Assembly: GCA_040830705.1 (NCBI GenBank)
Contig: JBFOME010000016.1
Coordinates: 1 to 64,000 of the forward strand
DNA length: 64,000 bases
Direction: 5' to 3'
Origin: Ruegeria_C sp040830705
GTDB lineage: Bacteria > Pseudomonadota > Alphaproteobacteria > Rhodobacterales > Rhodobacteraceae
The position numbers and the translations under genes were made by a program. Under the pieces are notes generated by a model. That model made no database searches. It saw only the letters and a list, made by a program, of their open reading frames with translations, and was not told where the DNA came from. Below are positions 45,285-53,810 of the stretch, piece after piece (the stretch's first letter is position 1; each line of letters opens with the position of its first letter).

Positions 45285-46438
45285 ATGACCGAAGATCAAA
45301 TTTCTTCCTATCACCCCCCACTCCCACCCACCACGGAAGAGGATCGCGTCGCGTGGCTCCGTCTTCTGCGCTCAAAACGGGTTGGTCCGACGACATTTCG
45401 CCGGCTTATGTCAGAACACGGAACAGCGCAGAATGCGCTGGCGGCGCTGCCCGAAGTGGCGCGCAAAGCCGGGGTCGAGGATTATGAAACGTGTCCTCCC
45501 GGCGTGGTCGAAGCTGAATTCAAGGCCGCAAAAGCCGCCCGCGCGCGGCTTTTGTGCCTTGGCGATCCGGACTACCCACGTCAACTGGTCGACCTGAATG
45601 ACGCCCCCCCCGATCCTGTGGACAATGGGCGACGTGTCGTTCTTGCACCGCCCGGTCATCGCCATGGTTGGCGCACGCAACGCGTCATCGCTGGGCACAA
45701 GGATGGCGCGCGCATTGGCGCATGATTTGGGTGCACAGGGCTACGTGGTTGTTTCAGGTCTGGCTCGTGGGGTCGACGCCGCCGCGCATCTCGCCGCACT
45801 CAAAACCGGCACCATCGCTGTGATGGCAGGCGGAGTGGATGTGATCTACCCGTCTGAGAACACCCAGCTTGCCCATGACATAGCGGCACAAGGTCTGCGG
45901 ATATCCGAACAACCTGCCCGCCTGTCACCACAAGCGCGGCACTTCCCGCGCCGCAATCGAATCATCTCTGGCCTGGCACAGGCCGTTGTGGTGGTCGAAG
46001 CTGCGGCCAAGTCAGGCAGCCTCATCACCGCGCGCGATGCGCTAGACCAGGGCCGCGAGGTGCTGGCGGTGCCGGGTCATCCCTTTGATGCGCGCGCGGC
46101 GGGTTGCAACCATCTGATCCGCGATGGCGCGCAACTGGTGCGCAACGCCGAGGACGTGATCGCCGCATTGCCTGCAAAAGAACCCTCTGTCTCGCAACCC
46201 GACCTGACTGACCTTGTACGAGAATTGCCTCAGACACCGCAAACACGGAACCTGCGCGACACCGCGCAACTGCATGGGCAGATCTTGAACCGGCTCGGCC
46301 CCTCGCCCATCGCCGAAGACCAGTTGATTCGCGATCTAGGCGCAGCGCCCCGGCGACGTCGGACCCGCCATCGTCGATCTGGAACTGGACGGCAAGATCC
46401 AGCGGCAGGCAGGCGGGCTGCTGGCACTAGCCCATTGA
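45285..46438 (+). pseudogene. dprA: DNA processing protein DprA broken by two frameshifts
   Basis: The gene encodes a RecA-loading protein for transformation DNA, but the frame breaks twice. The N-terminal part (MTEDQISSYHPPLPPTTEED onwards) is in one frame up to a run of eight C (45604-45611). The middle Rossmann-like part (MVGARNASSLGTRMARALAH, GLARGVDAAAHLAALKTG, RRNRIISGLAQAVVVVEAA) continues in another. At a run of four C (46348-46351) the frame shifts again; the next frame gives GDVGPAIVDLELDGKIQ and ends at TGA 46438, the usual C-terminal winged helix. One fewer C at each run would restore about 383 residues. It may be a true pseudogene, a phase-variable tract or sequencing error. Confidence 0.85.
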
Positions 46439-46448
46439 CCGGAAGGGT

Positions 46449-46493
46449 GGCCTGCGCCGCACTACATGCTTTTTCACTGACTAAGCGCAGGCC
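46449..46493. other. 9-bp inverted repeat between dprA and topA
   Basis: GGCCTGCGC (46449-46457) and GCGCAGGCC (46485-46493) form a perfect inverted repeat with a 27-base loop that contains a TTTTT. No U-run follows the right arm. The rest of the 182-base spacer shows nothing further recognisable. Confidence 0.4.
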
Positions 46494-46620
46494 GAACCGA
46501 CACAGAAAATTGCGACCTTTCGTCGGCCCTAATTCTGCCGGATTGACAATTCCCTCTTGCACCCCACATCTTGCCCGGCCATAGAACGCGCCGTGTTCGT
46601 TGCATGAGGTTGTCATCTAA

Positions 46621-49269
46621 ATGCCTGTAGTTGTTGTAGAATCCCCTGCCAAGGCAAAAACGATCAACAAATATCTTGGCTCTGACTACACAGTTCTGGC
46701 CTCCTATGGTCATGTGCGCGACCTGCCGCCCAAGGATGGGTCGGTCGATACCGAGCATGATTTCGACATGAAATGGGAAGTCGGAACCGACAGCCGCAAA
46801 CATGTTAAAGCCATTGCCGACGCGCTCAAGGAAGATAACGCACTGATCCTCGCAACCGACCCCGACCGCGAAGGCGAAGCGATCAGCTGGCACTTGCAGG
46901 AAGCACTGACCAAGCGCCGCTCGATCAAAAAGGACACCCCAGTCAGCCGGGTGGTGTTCAACGCCATCACCAAATCCGCCGTGACGGAAGCGATGCAGAA
47001 CCCGCGCCAGGTCGACATGCCGCTGGTTGAGGCCTATCTGGCCCGGCGCGCGTTGGATTACCTTGTGGGCTTCAACCTGTCCCCCGTTCTGTGGCGCAAG
47101 CTGCCCGGCGCCAAATCGGCGGGCCGCGTGCAATCGGTCTGCCTGCGCCTGATCGTCGAACGCGAGATGGAAATCGAGGCCTTCAAGCCGGTGGAATACT
47201 GGTCGGTCAAGGCCCTGTTCGAAACTCCGCGCGGACAGACATATGAGGCGCGGCTGACCACGCTGGCAGGCAAAAAGCTCGACAAGCACGATATCGGCAA
47301 TGTCACGCAGGCGGAACTGGCCGTGCAGGCCATCACCAGCCGTGCGCTGAGCGTCAGCTCGGTCGAGGCCAAGCCTGCTGCCCGCAATCCATCTGCGCCC
47401 TTCATGACCTCGACCCTTCAACAGGAAGCCAGCCGCAAATTCGGCATGGGCGCGCGGCAGACCATGAGTACGGCGCAGCGCCTCTATGAGGCTGGCTACA
47501 TTACCTATATGCGGACCGACGGGATCGACATGGCGCCCGAGGCGGTCACCGCCGCGCGCGACGCGATCAAGGATCGTTATGGCGCGGAATACGTGCCAGA
47601 CAGCCCCCGCATGTACAAGAACAAGGCCAAAAACGCGCAGGAAGCGCATGAATGTATCCGCCCCACGGATATGACACGCGACGCCGAAGCGCTGAAGCTG
47701 AAGGAACCGGATCAGCGCAAGCTCTATGACCTGATTTGGAAGCGCACGCTGGCCTGCCAGATGGCCGCGGCGCGGCTGGAGCGAACGACGGTCGATATCA
47801 CTAGCGAAGACGCGCAGGTGGGTTTGCGGGCCACCGGTCAGGTGGTGCTGTTCGACGGGTTCCTGCGCGTTTATGAAGAGGGCCGCGACGATGTCGAAAG
47901 CGATGACGACAAGCGCCTGCCCCAGATCATGCAAGGCGAACCAGCGATGTTCGCCAAGTCGTCGCTGGCCGATCAGTTCGCCAAAGCCACCGGCGAAGCG
48001 CAGGTGACCGAAGGCGCAAAAGTTGCCAAAGAAGCTGTGCTGGCCGAAAACGAGGCGGTTCTGGCGCTGCAACACCACACCCAGCCACCGCCGCGCTATA
48101 CCGAGGCGACGCTGGTCAAGCGCATGGAAGAGCTGGGGATCGGACGCCCTTCGACCTATGCCTCGATCGTAACTACGATTCAGGATCGCGAATATGTGCG
48201 CAAGGACAAGAACCGGCTGATCCCCGAGGAAAAGGGCAGGATCGTCACCATCTTCCTGCTGAACTTCTTCCGCCAATATGTGGGCTATGAGTTCACCGCC
48301 AATCTGGAAGAGCAACTCGACAATGTCAGCGCCGGCGATGCGGATTACAAAGATCTTCTGGGTCGTTTCTGGCGCGATTTCTCGGCAGCGATTTCCGAAA
48401 CTTCGGAACTGCGCATTACCGAGGTGCTTGATAAGCTGGACGCGGCACTGGCCCCTCAGCTTTATCCGCCGCGCGAGGATGGCTCGGACCCGCGGATTTG
48501 CCCCAAATGCGGTGTAGGCCAGCTGCACCTCAAGACCTCGCGCACCGGCGGGTTCGTGGGCTGCGGAAATTATCCCGAATGCCGCTATACAAGACCGATC
48601 AGCGGTGATGCCGACGATACCGGCGACCGCGTTTTGGGCGAGGATGCAGGCGATGAGATCAGCCTGAAAAAGGGTCGGTTCGGGCCATATGTGCAGCGCG
48701 GCGAACCCACGGAAGAGAACAAGAAACCGCCCCGCGCCAGCCTGCCCAAGGGTTGGTCGCCGGACGATCTGGACCTTAAAAGGGCACTGATGCTGCTATC
48801 TCTGCCGCGCGAGGTTGGCCCGCACCCCGAAGATGGCGAGATGATCGAAGCCGGGATCGGGCGTTATGGGCCGTTCGTGAAGCATGGCCGCCTCTACGCC
48901 AACCTCAAGGAGGCCGACGAGGTCTTTACCATCGGCATGAACCGCGCGGTCGAGGTACTGGCGCAAAAGGCCGCTTCGCGCGGCGGACGTGGCGCGGCAG
49001 TCAAACCGCTGAAGGAACTGGGCGAACACCCGGCAGAGGGCGGTCCGGTGAACGTGATGGAGGGCCGCTATGGGCCGTATGTCAAATGGGAGAAGGTGAA
49101 CGCCACCCTGCCCAAGGACGTGGAGCCCGCCGATGTGACCATGGAAATGGCTGTCGAGTTGATCGCCGAAAAGGCCGCAAAGAAGGGTGGGCGCAAGAAG
49201 GCCGCTCCAAAGAAGAAAGCCGCGCCCAAGAAAGCGACAGCGAAGAAGGCTGCGGCAAAGGACGCCTGA
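46621..49269 (+). CDS. topA: DNA topoisomerase I
   Basis: Relaxes negative supercoils. A type IA enzyme of 882 residues: TOPRIM domain at the N-terminus (VVVESPAKAKTINKYLG, catalytic Glu7; later ATDPDREGEAISWHL), active-site Tyr296 in YITYMRTDGI, and a zinc finger near residues 627-660 (CPKCG, then CGNYPECRYTRP). After that come two or three more DNA-binding repeats (GRFGPYVQRG, GRYGPFVKHG, GRYGPYVKWE), and a lysine/alanine-rich tail (about 865-882) typical of alphaproteobacterial TopA. It lies downstream of dprA, a common order. Confidence 0.97.
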   Translation: MPVVVVESPAKAKTINKYLGSDYTVLASYGHVRDLPPKDGSVDTEHDFDMKWEVGTDSRKHVKAIADALKEDNALILATDPDREGEAISWHLQEALTKRRSIKKDTPVSRVVFNAITKSAVTEAMQNPRQVDMPLVEAYLARRALDYLVGFNLSPVLWRKLPGAKSAGRVQSVCLRLIVEREMEIEAFKPVEYWSVKALFETPRGQTYEARLTTLAGKKLDKHDIGNVTQAELAVQAITSRALSVSSVEAKPAARNPSAPFMTSTLQQEASRKFGMGARQTMSTAQRLYEAGYITYMRTDGIDMAPEAVTAARDAIKDRYGAEYVPDSPRMYKNKAKNAQEAHECIRPTDMTRDAEALKLKEPDQRKLYDLIWKRTLACQMAAARLERTTVDITSEDAQVGLRATGQVVLFDGFLRVYEEGRDDVESDDDKRLPQIMQGEPAMFAKSSLADQFAKATGEAQVTEGAKVAKEAVLAENEAVLALQHHTQPPPRYTEATLVKRMEELGIGRPSTYASIVTTIQDREYVRKDKNRLIPEEKGRIVTIFLLNFFRQYVGYEFTANLEEQLDNVSAGDADYKDLLGRFWRDFSAAISETSELRITEVLDKLDAALAPQLYPPREDGSDPRICPKCGVGQLHLKTSRTGGFVGCGNYPECRYTRPISGDADDTGDRVLGEDAGDEISLKKGRFGPYVQRGEPTEENKKPPRASLPKGWSPDDLDLKRALMLLSLPREVGPHPEDGEMIEAGIGRYGPFVKHGRLYANLKEADEVFTIGMNRAVEVLAQKAASRGGRGAAVKPLKELGEHPAEGGPVNVMEGRYGPYVKWEKVNATLPKDVEPADVTMEMAVELIAEKAAKKGGRKKAAPKKKAAPKKATAKKAAAKDA

Positions 49270-49346
49270 AGCGGTAGTTCCTGCGCGATCACAAATCTAA
49301 GGCTCATAGCGCGGGCGTGCCCGTCCGAGCAGGCGGGGCGAGTCAC

Positions 49347-49931
49347 TTATCGATTTTCTTCACCCGCTGACACCACAAGCCGCTCCAGCACAGTGATATA
49401 GGGCGCGGCCTTGGCCCCTTCGGCGATGGCCAAGGCGGCGCGGTCGTAAGCTGCGGAAAGTGTGATCGCCAACGCCTCCAACTCGGCCGGGTCGAGATCC
49501 GGGGCCGCGTGGGACAACCCGACGCGCAGGCTGGCCCGCCCGCCCCCGGCATCGATGGCATCCATCTCATCCCAGCCCAGAACCGCCGGGCCATCTACCA
49601 GCAGCAATCGGGCCCGTCCCGGCGCGGCCATGGCTTCGAAATACGCGGCGCTGCCCTGGGCCAGCGGGTTCTCATCTGGATCGGCTGCAGTATCGATGGC
49701 CTGCGCCAACGCCGCTGCTTCGGCGGTAACCACGGCGCGGAACAGATCCTCTTTGTCCTTGTAGTGGTGATAGAGCGCACCGCGCGTCACTTCAGCCGCT
49801 TTCACAATCTCGGGGGTGGAGGTCTCGGCATAGCCCTTGTCCAGGAATATCTGCCGCGCCGCTGCAATCAGACGCGCCTTCATCGCCGCCCGGCGGTCGG
49901 CGTTGGGAATCGCTTCATGTTTCTCTTGCAT
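49347..49931 (-). CDS. TetR/AcrR family transcriptional regulator
   Basis: A 194-residue repressor with N-terminal helix-turn-helix TSTPEIVKAAEVTRGALYHH, then YKDKEDLFRAVV. The C-terminal domain is Ala-rich and not assignable. It is divergent from a VOC gene; two identical operators lie between the two starts, and the first begins at the base next to the start codon. Autoregulation is therefore probable. Confidence 0.88.
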   Translation of the reverse strand: MQEKHEAIPNADRRAAMKARLIAAARQIFLDKGYAETSTPEIVKAAEVTRGALYHHYKDKEDLFRAVVTAEAAALAQAIDTAADPDENPLAQGSAAYFEAMAAPGRARLLLVDGPAVLGWDEMDAIDAGGGRASLRVGLSHAAPDLDPAELEALAITLSAAYDRAALAIAEGAKAAPYITVLERLVVSAGEENR

Positions 49932-49978
49932 ACATACAGCCTGTATGTTTATTTATCACATACATACAGACTGTATGT
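49932..49978. promoter_or_regulatory. duplicated TetR operators
   Basis: Two copies of ACATACAG-N-CTGTATGT lie at 49932-49948 (N = C) and 49962-49978 (N = A). Centres are 30 bp apart, about three helical turns, so two repressor dimers would bind on the same face of the DNA. The half-site TACATAC resembles the AcrR operator of E. coli (TACATACATT-...-AATGTATGTA). They occupy the whole promoter region of both the regulator and the VOC gene. Confidence 0.82.
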
Positions 49979-49997
49979 AAATCGGAGGAAACGCAAG

Positions 49998-50423
49998 ATG
50001 AAGACCACACAATATTATCCCGTGATCCAGACCGAAGATGTTGCTGGCACCGCCGCTTTCTACGAGACCCACTTCGGCTTTCGCCCGGCCTTCAGCGCGG
50101 ATTGGTATGTACATCTGCAATCCGAAAGCGACCCGTCGGTAAACCTCGCCGTGCTGGATGCCCATCACGAAACCATTCCCGAACCGGGACGCGGCACAGT
50201 GGGCGGCATTATCCTGAATTTCGAGGTTGCCGATGCGGCGCAGGAATATCAGCGTCTGAGCAACGCCGGCCTGCCAATGCTCAAGCCGATCACCGACGAG
50301 GCGTTTGGCCAGCGCCATTTCATCACGCAGGACCCCAATGGCGTTTTGATCGACATCATCACGCCAATCCCGCCTTCGGCGGAATTCGCCGCACAGTATA
50401 CTGAAGATGCGCTGCCCGGCTGA
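49998..50423 (+). CDS. VOC (glyoxalase/bleomycin-resistance fold) family protein
   Basis: A 141-residue single VOC module: YYPVIQTEDVAGTAAFYETH, FGFRPAFSADWYVHLQ, then GGIILNFEVADAAQEYQRLS and FITQDPNGVLIDIITPI. GGAGGA lies 8 bases before the ATG. As the only obvious target of the neighbouring TetR repressor, it probably helps to bind or remove the compound that the regulator senses. The metal and substrate are unknown. Confidence 0.8.
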   Translation: MKTTQYYPVIQTEDVAGTAAFYETHFGFRPAFSADWYVHLQSESDPSVNLAVLDAHHETIPEPGRGTVGGIILNFEVADAAQEYQRLSNAGLPMLKPITDEAFGQRHFITQDPNGVLIDIITPIPPSAEFAAQYTEDALPG

Positions 50424-50521
50424 CCCAATATCCGTAGAAATACTCGCCCTCCCAAGTTTCGTTGACTTCACGGTGACGCGGCGGCACAAGCTGTCGCGTC
50501 ACCAGAATTGGGGAGATTTCC

Positions 50522-51244
50522 ATGAATAAAGTCTATGCCGACGCCGATGCCGCGTTGGAGGGCGTGCTGAAGGACGGCATGCTGATCGCGGCGGGCGGGT
50601 TCGGCCTGTGCGGTATTCCAGAATTGCTGCTTGAGGCAATCAAACGTTCGGGCGTCAAGGATCTGAGCTTTGCCAGCAACAATGCTGGCGTCGATGATTT
50701 CGGGATCGGTATCTTGCTGCAAACCCGTCAGGTCAGGAAGATGATCAGCTCTTACGTGGGCGAAAATGCCGAGTTCATGCGGCAATACCTGTCCGGCGAG
50801 CTGGAGCTGGAGTTCAACCCGCAAGGCACTTTGGCCGAACGCATGCGCGCGGGCGGCGCGGGCATCCCTGGTTTCTTTACCAAGACCGGCGTCGGCACGG
50901 TCATCGCCGAGGGCAAGGAACATAAGGATTTCCCGACAGGTCCCGAAGGACAGCCCGAGACCTATATCATGGAGGAAGGCATCTTTGCCGATCTCTCCAT
51001 CGTGAAAGCGTGGAAAGCCGATGAAACCGGCAATCTTGTGTTTCGCAAGACTGCGCGCAATTTCAACCAGCCTGCGGCGACCTGCGGCAAGATTTGCGTC
51101 GCCGAGGTGGAAGAGATCGTGCCGACCGGCTCGCTGGACCCGGACTCGATCCACCTGCCGGGCATTTATGTGCACCGCCTGATCCAGGGCGACCATGAAA
51201 AGCGTATCGAACAGCGCACCACCCGCAAGAAGGAGACAGCCTGA
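50522..51244 (+). CDS. scoA: 3-oxoacid CoA-transferase subunit A
   Basis: One half of a two-subunit CoA-transferase that moves CoA from succinyl-CoA to acetoacetate or another 3-oxo acid. The 240 residues begin MNKVYADADAALEGVLKDGM, then IAAGGFGLCGIPELLLEA (the glycine-rich A-subunit motif) and LSFASNNAGVDDFGIGILL. GGAGA lies 6 bases before the ATG. It ends in a TGATG overlap with subunit B. The exact acid (acetoacetate, 3-oxoadipate) is not decided by sequence, though the length fits the succinyl-CoA:acetoacetate type. Confidence 0.9.
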   Translation: MNKVYADADAALEGVLKDGMLIAAGGFGLCGIPELLLEAIKRSGVKDLSFASNNAGVDDFGIGILLQTRQVRKMISSYVGENAEFMRQYLSGELELEFNPQGTLAERMRAGGAGIPGFFTKTGVGTVIAEGKEHKDFPTGPEGQPETYIMEEGIFADLSIVKAWKADETGNLVFRKTARNFNQPAATCGKICVAEVEEIVPTGSLDPDSIHLPGIYVHRLIQGDHEKRIEQRTTRKKETA

Positions 51245-51873
51245 TGCCTTGGGACCGGAATCAAATGGCCGCCCGCGCGGCGCAGGAACTGCAGGATGGC
51301 TGGTATGTGAACCTCGGCATCGGTATCCCGACGCTGGTGTCGAACTATATCCCCGATGATGTGCATGTGACGCTGCAATCGGAAAACGGCATGCTGGGCA
51401 TGGGCCCCTTCCCTTATGAAGGTGAGGAGGACCCCGATCTGATCAACGCTGGCAAGCAGACGATCACCGAATTGCCTCAGACCTCCTATTTCGACAGCGC
51501 GCAGAGCTTTGCGATGATCCGCGGCGGCAAGATCGCCATGGCGATCCTTGGTGCGATGGAGGTCGATGAAAACGGCGATCTGGCCAACTGGATGATCCCC
51601 GGCAAGCTGGTCAAAGGCATGGGCGGCGCGATGGATCTGGTGGCTGGCGTGGGCCGTGTGGTGGTGGTGATGGACCACACCAACAAGCATGGCGACAGCA
51701 AGCTGCTGAAGGAATGCACGCTTCCGCTGACCGGCAAAGGCGTGGTTGACCGCATCATAACCAATCTGGGTGTGCTAGACGTGGTCGAAGGCGGGTTGAA
51801 GATCGTGGAGCTCGCCGACGGTGTTAGCGAGGACGACATGCGCGCAGCGACCGAGGCAACACTGGTCGGTTGA
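51244..51873 (+). CDS. scoB: 3-oxoacid CoA-transferase subunit B
   Basis: The catalytic subunit (209 residues) of the CoA-transferase. The active glutamate, which forms the acyl-CoA thioester intermediate, is Glu47 in VTLQSENGMLGMGPFPYEGE. Other conserved blocks are VNLGIGIPTLVSNYIP and AMEVDENGDLANWMIPGKL. It overlaps scoA by one base, so the subunits are made together. A terminator follows 24 bases after its stop. Confidence 0.92.
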   Translation: MPWDRNQMAARAAQELQDGWYVNLGIGIPTLVSNYIPDDVHVTLQSENGMLGMGPFPYEGEEDPDLINAGKQTITELPQTSYFDSAQSFAMIRGGKIAMAILGAMEVDENGDLANWMIPGKLVKGMGGAMDLVAGVGRVVVVMDHTNKHGDSKLLKECTLPLTGKGVVDRIITNLGVLDVVEGGLKIVELADGVSEDDMRAATEATLVG

Positions 51874-51896
51874 TCAATTGCTCGACCGTTCTCCGG

Positions 51897-51924
51897 CCCC
51901 CGCCAACGCGCGGGGGTCGTTTTT
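51897..51924 (+). terminator. intrinsic terminator of scoAB
   Basis: CCCCCGC (51897-51903) and GCGGGGG (51910-51916) form a 7-bp stem with a 6-base loop, followed after three bases by TTTTT (51920-51924). Confidence 0.85.
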
Positions 51925-51936
51925 GTTTGACGTCAA

Positions 51937-52800
51937 TCAGTTCATGACCGTGAAGACACAGCCATCCGTTATCAGTTCGGGTGGCGTGGCGCAGAGCCCG
52001 CGTGCCGTCTGAAACGCGGCAAGCACCTTTGGCACGTAATCGCGGGTTTCTGCGTAGGGTGGCACGCCCTTGTGGTCCCGAACCGATCCTTCCCCTGCAT
52101 TATACCCCGCCAGGACCAGAATCGGATCGTTGTCGAACTCCTTCATCAACCAGTCCAGATATTTGACGCCTCCGGCAATGTTTTCTTGCGGCGACAGGCT
52201 ATCCTCGACCCCGAAGCGCTCAGCAGTGGCAGGCATCAGCTGCATCAGCCCCTGCGCCCCTGCCCCGCTTACTGCGTCGGCCCTCCCAGATGATTCCACC
52301 GCGATCACAGCCAGCACCAAGGCTGGTGAGACATTGGTGCCGACGGTGGATTGCAGGATCGGAATACCGCGTTCTTTTGCAATATCCTGCATCGATTGCA
52401 GGCGTGGCGCAGCGACGCCTCCGTTGCTGACCGCCTGCATTGCGTCATCCAAGCGACCGGGCCGCGCATCCGCCATCGCTGGCGAGACCTTGTCCCAGAA
52501 CCATGCATAGCTGCTCTTGGGGCGATCCGGCGCAGCGTCTGGCGCGTTCGGCAGCTGCGGCGTCGGCGCCAAAACAACCTCTTCTACGGGCTCCTGATAG
52601 CCCGTCGAAGGCGCGAAAGGAGCTTTGGCGTGTTCTTCTGGGGATATCTGAACATTGATGCGCGCACCCGAACCGCCTGAGGGCGGCTTAATTCGCTTCG
52701 ACAAAGCCTCCGCCAAACCGGAATCGGGGACAGCCGCAACCAACATCAGACCTGTCGAGACAGCGAGTCCCGCCAGCCGCAAGGATTTGTTGAGAAACAT
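51937..52800 (-). CDS. lytic transglycosylase (SLT domain)
   Basis: A 287-residue exported enzyme that cleaves peptidoglycan glycan strands. It has a signal peptide (about residues 1-30), a proline-rich linker up to about 95, and an SLT domain with the catalytic Glu169 in VIAVESSGRADAVSG, then GLMQLMPATAERFGV and LAGYNAGEGSVRDHKG. The start is at 52800. It is divergent from the Tad pilus genes; such enzymes often open the wall for envelope machines, but no direct link is shown. Confidence 0.88.
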   Translation of the reverse strand: MFLNKSLRLAGLAVSTGLMLVAAVPDSGLAEALSKRIKPPSGGSGARINVQISPEEHAKAPFAPSTGYQEPVEEVVLAPTPQLPNAPDAAPDRPKSSYAWFWDKVSPAMADARPGRLDDAMQAVSNGGVAAPRLQSMQDIAKERGIPILQSTVGTNVSPALVLAVIAVESSGRADAVSGAGAQGLMQLMPATAERFGVEDSLSPQENIAGGVKYLDWLMKEFDNDPILVLAGYNAGEGSVRDHKGVPPYAETRDYVPKVLAAFQTARGLCATPPELITDGCVFTVMN

Positions 52801-53150
52801 CTGCTCTTCTCATCATTATTTTGAGTCTTTTTCCCCTGAAACCGGCCCTTGAGACCAGAAAAACTGTATGAAATGAGGCATTTTTGCCCAAATTGCCGCC
52901 ATTTTGCATCGCACATCGCAGTTGATGAAAAAAACATGCAGATAGTTATCATTGTGAATCAGAGGCTTACGACATTTTCGAACGAAAAGTTAAGCTTGGG
53001 CACGAAAATTCGCGTTTTGGCCCAATTCCTGCCACGCAGAACAGGCAAAACTCTATGCATACCACGACGGACACGGGCCACGAGAGAGAGACGGTTCAAA
53101 CGGACGGCGAGGTTAACGAAACATACCGTGATCCTTAGGAGGGACATACA
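52801..53150. promoter_or_regulatory. 350-base spacer between the lytic transglycosylase and flp1
   Basis: An AT-rich intergenic region that must hold both divergent promoters. It has a 14-base palindrome, TTTTCG-AA-CGAAAA (52975-52988), with another CGAAAA copy 22 bases on. A strong Shine-Dalgarno TAGGAGGGACATACA ends at the flp1 ATG. I could not identify a convincing -35/-10 pair, a full CtrA site or a sigma-54 promoter. No open reading frame of note. Confidence 0.45.
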
Positions 53151-53372
53151 ATGATCAAATTCTTCAAAAACTTCCGCAAAGACGAAGACGGTGCCGTAAC
53201 CGTTGACTGGGTTGTGCTGACCGCGGCTGTTGTTGCTCTGGGCGGCGTTGCTTATAACGGCATCTCCAGCGGCGCATCGGGCCTGGCAGGCAACGTCGAC
53301 GCAGCAATGAGCGGCACGTCCGTGACGCTTGGCAGCGAAGGCGGCCTGGGTAGCAGCGCTGGCGACGGCTAA
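53151..53372 (+). CDS. Flp-family type IVb pilin (flp1)
   Basis: The first gene of the Tad locus: 73 residues. A short basic leader MIKFFKNFRKDEDG precedes the cleavage site Gly14/Ala15, followed by AVTVDWVVLTAAVVALGG. The hydrophobic stretch (about 20-36) forms the fibre core; the C-terminal part is Ser/Gly-rich (SGTSVTLGSEGGLGS). Classical Flp pilins have Glu at +5 and Tyr at +6 of the mature protein; here it is Asp19 and Trp20. AGGAGG lies just upstream, so translation should be strong. A hairpin with a U-run follows its stop. It would be processed by the peptidase at 63.3 kb. Confidence 0.87.
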   Translation: MIKFFKNFRKDEDGAVTVDWVVLTAAVVALGGVAYNGISSGASGLAGNVDAAMSGTSVTLGSEGGLGSSAGDG

Positions 53373-53392
53373 TTCAGCCTAATCCGAATTTG

Positions 53393-53428
53393 GGGCCATG
53401 TCTTGCGAAAGGCGTGGCCCTTCTTTTT
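53393..53428 (+). terminator. hairpin between flp1 and flp2
   Basis: GGGCCATG (53393-53400) pairs with CGTGGCCC (53413-53420; one G-U pair), loop 12 bases, followed by TTCTTTTT. It is likely a partial terminator that lets flp1 be made in excess over the downstream genes. Confidence 0.7.
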
Positions 53429-53444
53429 AGGGAGGCGCTGTCAA

Positions 53445-53654
53445 ATGATAAGAAAGACTATTGGCCACTTCCTGAGATCGGAACTTGGTGCTGTAACGAT
53501 CGATTGGGTTGTACTTACTGCCGTCGTTGTCGGAATGGGCGGACTAGCTATCGCTGCGTTCGTGGGACCGCAGGGCAACGGATTTGCTGATAACATAGGC
53601 AGACAGATCGGCGAAGCCGAAGTCCAGGTGACATTGCACCCGAACCCCGATTGA
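53445..53654 (+). CDS. second Flp-like pilin (flp2)
   Basis: A 69-residue protein with leader MIRKTIGHFLRSELG, cleavage at Gly15/Ala16, and AVTIDWVVLTAVVVGMGGLA. Asp20 and Trp21 again occupy the +5 and +6 places. The C-terminal part (VGPQGNGFADNIGRQIGEAE) differs from that of flp1, so it may be a minor pilin rather than a simple copy. ATG 53445 is supported by GGAGG 10 bases upstream. It follows the flp1 hairpin and precedes cpaB. Confidence 0.8.
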   Translation: MIRKTIGHFLRSELGAVTIDWVVLTAVVVGMGGLAIAAFVGPQGNGFADNIGRQIGEAEVQVTLHPNPD

Positions 53655-53810
53655 AGCCACGGGCACGAGATTATGGAAGTTTGGTTCAAAATCTCTTCAT
53701 ACCACGTGCTTTGTCCCTTATTTCGACACATTTCATGGGTATGAAAAACTGGTTCAGTGCTTAGCGTAGCATCGGTTTGCACTGAACCACAGCAGATAAG
53801 AGGTGCGGGA

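Noticed and set aside
46474..48528. 684-codon open frame on the minus strand opposite topA
   Set aside because: It is antisense to a clearly conserved gene, with low-complexity composition and no recognisable domain; long antisense frames are common in GC-rich genomes.
53000..53030. Sigma-54-like sequence (GGGCACGAAAATTCGC) upstream of flp1
   Set aside because: The GG to GC spacing is 11 or 12 bases instead of the required 10.
52985..53125. CtrA-like TTAA half-sites upstream of flp1
   Set aside because: Only single half-sites were seen, never TTAA-N7-TTAA.
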